NCBI GenBank assembly: GCA_022432975.1
Contig: CM039508.1
Span: 25,493,999-25,557,998, forward strand
Origin: Begonia masoniana
Taxonomy: Eukaryota > Streptophyta > Magnoliopsida > Cucurbitales > Begoniaceae
Direction: 5' to 3'
Length of the DNA stretch: 64,000 nucleotides
The notes under the pieces were generated by a model. The model saw only the letters and a list, made by a program, of their open reading frames with translations. It had not been told where the DNA came from and ran no database searches. The translations under genes were made by a program, and so were the position numbers. Each line of letters starts with the position of its first letter. Positions within the stretch are counted from its first letter, which is position 1. Below are positions 59,628-64,000 of the stretch, piece by piece.

Positions 59628-61321
59628 GTAACAACTCGGCCCACGTACATCGAGGGTTTACACCGAGCTGTGCGGCCCACGTACATCGAGGGTTTACACC
59701 GCCACGTGGCAGCCACACAGGCCTACCACGTGTACTCACAGAACTTTCCCCTCCCTGTAGGTTATTTTTGCCTTCCTCCCCACTCGAACCCAAGACCTCA
59801 GGGTTAAGTACCTGGGCTACAAGTGAGGAGTACCACTTGAGCTAGCACGTGGTAGGCCTGTGTGGCTACCACGTGGCGGTGTAAACCCTCGATGTACGTG
59901 GGCCGCACAGCTCGGTGTAAACCCTCGATGTACGTGGGCCGGGTTGTTACAATAAAAGGTGCTTTTTCTGTAACGACCCACGTCCCGAACCCCGTCCCCG
60001 GCCCAGGCCCGTACACCTGGCACCGAGCCACGTGTCCGCTACCTCATGATCTTTCCTCTCCCCGCAGAGGATTTTTGCCTTCCCCCCCACTCGAACCCAG
60101 GACCTCAGGGACTAGTACCTGGAGTACAAGTGAGGAGTACCACTTGAGCTAGTAACGACTCACGTCCCGAACCACGTCCCCGGCCCAGGCCCGTACACCT
60201 GGCACCGAGCCACGTGTCTGCTACTCATGATCTTTCCTCCCCCTGCAGAGGATTTTTGCCTTCCCCCCCACTCGAACCCAGGACCTTAGGGACTAGTACC
60301 TGGGGTACAAGTGAGGAGTACCACTTGAGCTAGTGGAGGAAAGATCATGAGTAGCGGACACGTGGCCGGACACGTGGCTCGGTGCCAGGTGTACGGGCCT
60401 GGGCCGGGGACGTGGTTCGGGACGTGGGTCGTTACAGAAAAAGGCGCCTTTTTCTGTAACGACCCACGTCCCGAACCCCGTCCCCGGCCCCGGCCCAGGC
60501 CCGTACACCTGGCACCGAGCCACGTGTCCGGCCACGTGTCCGTTACTCATGATCTTTCCTCTCCCTGCAGAGGATTTTTGTCTTCCCCCCACTCGAACCC
60601 AGGACCTCAGGGACTAGTACCTGGGGTACAAGTGAGGAGTACCACTTGAGCTACTAGCCCAAGTGGTACTCCTCACTTGTACCCCAGGTACTAGTTCCTG
60701 AGGTCCTGGGTTCGAGTGAGGGGGAAGGCAAAAATCCTCTGCAGGGGGAGGAAAGATCATGAGTAGCGGACACGTGGCCGGGCACGTGCTCGGTGCCAGG
60801 TGTATGGGCCTGGGCCGGGGACGTGGTTCGGGACGTGGGTCGTTACAGAAAAAGGCGCCTTTTATTGTAACGACCCACGTCCCAAACCACGTACCCCGGC
60901 CCAGGCCCGTACACCTGGCACCGAGGCCCCGGCCCAAGCCCGTACACTTGGCACCGAGTTACGTGTCCGGCCACGTGTCCGCTACTCACAGAACTTACCT
61001 CTCCCTACAGAGGAATTTTACCTTCCCCCCCACTCGAACCCAGGACCTCATGGTTAAGTACCTGGGCTACAAGTGAGGAGTACCACTTGGGCTACTAGCT
61101 CAAGTGGTACTCCTCACTTGTAGCCCAGGTACTTAACCCTGAGGTCCTGGGTTCGAGTGGGGGGGAAGGTAAAATTCTTCTGCAGGGAGAGGGAAGTTCT
61201 GTGAGTAGCGGACACGTGGCCAGACACGTAACTCGGTGCCAAGTGTACGGGCTTGGGCCGGGGCCTCGGTGCCAGGTGTACGGGCCTGGGCCGGGGTACG
61301 TGGTTCAGGACGTGGGTCGTT
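59628..61321. mobile_element. array of alternating inverted units with tRNA-like heads, inserted in the Athila element
   Basis: A 1694-bp insert flanked by ACAATCGCT (59619-59627) and ACAATTGCC (61322-61330), a 7/9 duplication. The first hairpin is 59628-59951 (GTAACAACTCGGCCCACG and its complement). Further units alternate in orientation: about 59971-60153 (+), 60153-60334 (+), 60335-60436 (-), 60455-60655 (+), 60656-60847 (-), 60866-61097 (+) and 61098-61321 (-). Each has GTAACGACCCACG at one end, CACGTG motifs, and at the other end a tRNA-like segment (TAGCTCAAGTGG and GGTTCGAGT, resembling pol III A and B boxes). The short reading frames are artefacts of the repeat. Confidence 0.8.
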
Positions 61322-61330
61322 ACAATTGCC

Positions 61331-61715
61331 CTGTCTGAAGAATGTAGTGCCATAATTCAACGGAAACTACCACAAAAGTTGAAGGATCCGGGTAGTTTTA
61401 CGGTTCCATGTGAGATTGGAAACTACATCTTCGAGCGGGCGTTATGTGACTTGGGCGCAAGCATCAATCTAATGCCTCTTTCTATTTTTGCAAAGGCTTG
61501 AGCTAGGGGAAGCAAAACCAACTATAGTAATTTTACAGATGGCCGACCGATCAATCAAACATCCAAGAGGAATAATCGAAGACGTGTTGGTTAAGGTCGA
61601 TAAATTCATATTCCCAGCAGACTTTGTAGTTCTCGACATGGCGGAGGATCGAGACATACCTATTATTTTGGGCAGGCCATTCTTAGCTACAGGGGGTGCC
61701 TTGATTGATGTTTAG
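61331..61715 (+). pseudogene. Athila-type aspartic protease region
   Basis: Continues the gag-pol frame after the foldback insert. The catalytic motif [13 protein letters not shown] is near 61440-61480. A frame slip occurs near 61490, then [12 protein letters not shown] and [23 protein letters not shown] at about 61713 replaces the Gln codon expected from relatives. Inactive as it stands. Confidence 0.85.
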
Positions 61716-61724
61716 AGGGGGGAG

Positions 61725-62877
61725 TTGAAATTACGCTTGCAAGATGAAGAAGTGACGTTTAATGTCTTTAACTCCATGAAGTATCCGACGGCTAGCGATG
61801 ATATATTTAGAATTGATTATCTCGACTCAGCGGTGGACGGAGTTTCTCTTCAGTCTAGTGATCCTTTCGAGGTTGCTTTACTAAATCATGATGCGTTTTT
61901 CAATTTTGACTCTTCTGTGCAGGAATTTATTTCATGGATGGATTCGTTCGAGCCAAATCGAAGAAGGTATTTCGAGAGTTTGGGGGAGCCACCAGTTAGA
62001 GTCTTACCTTCTATTGAGAGTCCACCCGAGTTGGAGCTAAAGCCACTACCGTCTCACCTCAGGTATGCATTTATTGGTGCTAACTCAACTCTTCCAGTCA
62101 TTATTGCAGATGACTTATCTAAGACGGAAGAGGAGAAATTATTGCGTATACTTCGGACATACAAGGTGGCTATAGGGTGGACACTGTCAGATATCAAAGG
62201 AATCAGTTCTTCATTTTGCATGCATCGGATTTTAATGGAAGAAGAGCATCAACCATCTGTAGAGCATCAACGCCGTTTAAATCCATCCATGAAAGAGGTT
62301 GTGCGAAAGGAAGTTTTAAAGTGGTTGGACGCCGGGGTTATCTATCCGATCTCAGATAGTTCGTGGGTGAGTCCAGTGCAGTGTGTTCCAAAGAAAAGTG
62401 GGATGACAGTGGTCAAGAATGAAAATGATGAGTTGATTGAATCCAGAACAGTCACTGGTTGGAGAATTTGTATCGATTATCGTAAGTTAAACAAGGCTAC
62501 TTGCAAAGATCACTTTCCATTGCCGTTTATTGATCAGATGCTAGATAGACATGCCGGCCACGAGTATTACTGTTTCCTTGATGGATATTCCGGGTATAAT
62601 CAGATTGCAATTGCCCCAACAGATCAGGAAAAGACCACATTTACCTGCCCGTATGGCACGTTTGCTTTCCGCCGGATGCCTTTCGGATTATGCAATGCAC
62701 CAGCTACATTTCAAAGATATATGATGGCTATTTTCTCAGATATGGTGGAGCGATTCATTGAAATCTTCATGGATGACTTTTCAGTATTCGGATCTTCATT
62801 TGACTCATGTTTGAATAATCTATCCAAGGTGCTCGAGAGGTGTGTTGAGACAAATCTAGTGCTTAATTGGGAGAAAT
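61725..62877 (+). pseudogene. Athila-type reverse transcriptase, 3'-truncated
   Basis: An open frame of about 385 codons. The reverse transcriptase core runs from about 62250: YPISDSSWVSPVQCVPKKSG, GWRICIDYRKLNKATCKD, FLDGYSGYNQIAIAP, RRMPFGLCNAPATFQRYM and IFMDDFSVFGSSFDS, whose FMDD holds the catalytic Asp pair. It stops at LVLNWEK, where another sequence begins at about 62878. The thumb, RNase H and integrase are absent. Confidence 0.9.
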
Positions 62878-63084
62878 TGTTGACTTAAATAGGTTTTAAG
62901 TCTAAATATGTTTTTGATGATGTATTTGAATGATGAGTAAGTAATTTGATTATGTTTATAAAATGAGAATATTGAATTATGCATTGATTTTAATACTATG
63001 GAAATTCCCTTGAAAATGGTATTTTAGTTGTTTAACAATCGGGTTAAGTGTACAGGGCTAAATAATTTATTCAAAATTTACATC

Positions 63085-63780
63085 TGCCGATGAGTTTCAA
63101 TGTGTTTCTACCGATGGGTTACCAAGCAACACATACCGATGCCGATCGCTAAACGACAAAGAAAAGTTCCTTCTGCCGATCGCTAAACGACAAAGAAAAG
63201 AAGTGCTTCTGCCGATGGCATTGTCAAGCAACTCATACCGATGGCGCTTTTGAAGACGTTCATGTCGATGGCTTACAAGTTGCTTCTGCCGATGGCGGTT
63301 CAAGATGCTTCTGCCGATGGCGGTTCAAGATGCTTCTGCCGATGGCGGTTCAAGATGCTTCTGCCGATGGCGGTTCAAGATGCTTCTGCCGATGGCGGTT
63401 CAAGATGCTTCTGCCGATGGCGCTGTTAAGCTTGCATCTGCCGATGGCGGTTCAAGATGCTTCTGCCGATGGCGCTGTTAAGCTTGCATCTGCCGATGGC
63501 GGTTCAAGATGCTTCTGCCGATGGCGGTTCAAGATGCTTCTGCCGATGGCGGTTCAAGATGCTTCTGCCGATGGCGGTTCAAGATGCTTCTGCCGATGGC
63601 GGTTCAAGATGCTTCTGCCGATGGCGGTTCAAGATGCTTCTGCCGATGGCGGTTCAAGATGCTTCTGCCGATGGCGGTTCAAGATGCTTCTGCCGATGGC
63701 GGTTCAAGATGCTTCTGCCGATGGCGGTTCAAGATGCTTCTGCCGATGGCGGTTCAAGATGCTTCTGCCGATGGCGGTTC
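63085..63780 (+). repeat. 25-bp minisatellite (CCGATGGC type), about 20 copies plus degenerate edge
   Basis: From 63283, TTCTGCCGATGGCGGTTC then AAGATGC repeats every 25 bp. Two longer variants contain GCTGTTAAGCTTGCATC (63421, 63472). Degenerate CCGATCGCTAAACG units precede from 63085. Long frames across it are repeat artefacts. Confidence 0.95.
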
Positions 63781-64000
63781 ACTCTCCTGCAGAGGGTTTT
63801 TGCCTTCCCCCTCACTCGAACCCAAGACCTCAGGGACTAGTACCTGGGCTACGAATGAGGAGTACCACCTGAGCTAGCTAGCTCAGTGGTACTCCTCACT
63901 TGTAGCCTTGGGTACTTGTCCCTGAGGTCCCAGGTTCGAGTGGGGGGGAAGGCAAAAACCCACTGCAGGGAGTGGGAAGGTCGTGAGTACACGTGGTGGG
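63781..64000. repeat. head-to-head pair of tRNA-like units
   Basis: 63785-63870 (plus unit orientation) and 63871-64000 (inverted) meet at GAGCTAGCTAGCTC. The A-box-like TAGCTCAGTGG and B-box-like GGTTCGAGT are present. Same family as 59628-61321; truncated by the window end. Confidence 0.78.

Larger units (their letters stand above)
62878..64000 (+). mobile_element. unidentified LTR-like element truncating the Athila element; runs off the window
   Basis: Athila homology ends at GAGAAAT, and TGTTGACTTAAATAGG begins, consistent with an element starting TG. It holds a 25-bp minisatellite and ends with the same tRNA-like inverted units as 59628-61321. No coding capacity is visible, and the right end is outside the window. 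Confidence 0.5.

Noticed and set aside
61094..61170. Functional tRNA gene
   Set aside because: A- and B-box-like words are present, but no complete cloverleaf, acceptor stem pairing or credible anticodon arm is seen; a tRNA-derived SINE-like head is the better call.
59600..61360. Several Pro/Arg-rich frames of 75-107 codons on both strands
   Set aside because: They mirror each other across the inverted units and contain no domain; explained by the repeat.
63241..63877. Plus-strand frames of 122-180 codons
   Set aside because: Translate the 25-bp CCGATGGC array and the tRNA-like unit; repeat artefacts.

Overview
The window is nuclear DNA of a flowering plant, probably a eudicot. The evidence is one intron-rich plastid-type transaldolase gene with 13 coding exons, remnants of a plant vacuolar invertase and of an SPX-MFS phosphate transporter, plant-type retrotransposon primer-binding sites (initiator Met-tRNA; the Athila/Tat type), and DNA dominated by nested plant transposons. 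I see no rRNA, tRNA gene, CRISPR array or prokaryotic operon.

Layout. 1-2909 is the 3' end and LTR of one Ty3/gypsy element. 2910-4134 is a minus-strand LTR element, interrupted by a chromovirus at 4135-18203 (TTAAG target duplication) whose gag-pol is dead. The 3' LTR of that chromovirus is split by a 5.4 kb solo LTR (12509-17929, GATGT duplication) that holds a 3.5 kb minisatellite of 25-bp units. 18209-23800 holds a MULE transposase remnant, a deleted copia element (19613-22802, AATGC duplication) sitting in an exon of a PHT5-like phosphate transporter remnant, and a copia integrase scrap. 24198-29787 holds two minus-strand solo LTRs (CTCGT and TCATT duplications), each with its own minisatellite. 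29900-37330 holds two inverted copia-type LTR copies around an 844-bp foldback MITE, a gutted invertase and a hAT scrap. 37847-43775 is the transaldolase gene, whose last exon is duplicated in tandem. 43980-52875 is a Mutator-like element (MULE) with long inverted repeats, a truncated transposase and a convergent second gene. That second gene is broken by two solo LTRs (GTTGT and CTCCC duplications), yet its reading frame continues across both. 56304-62877 is an Athila/Tat-type retrotransposon cut by a 1.7 kb array of alternating inverted units and truncated at its 3' end by another repeat-bearing element that runs out of the window.

How it fits together. The only gene that looks intact is transaldolase (minus strand); the MULE end lies about 205 bp upstream of its start codon. 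Everything else is transposon or pseudogene. The strongest unexplained pattern is shared by seven gypsy LTR copies (six loci). Each has a consensus 5' splice donor, in most cases a small GC hairpin followed by CTACA, a branch-point-like motif and a 3' acceptor, which together look like an intron inside the LTR. The fastest-growing tandem arrays mostly lie inside this interval. No search or folding program was run; family names rest on recognised motifs.
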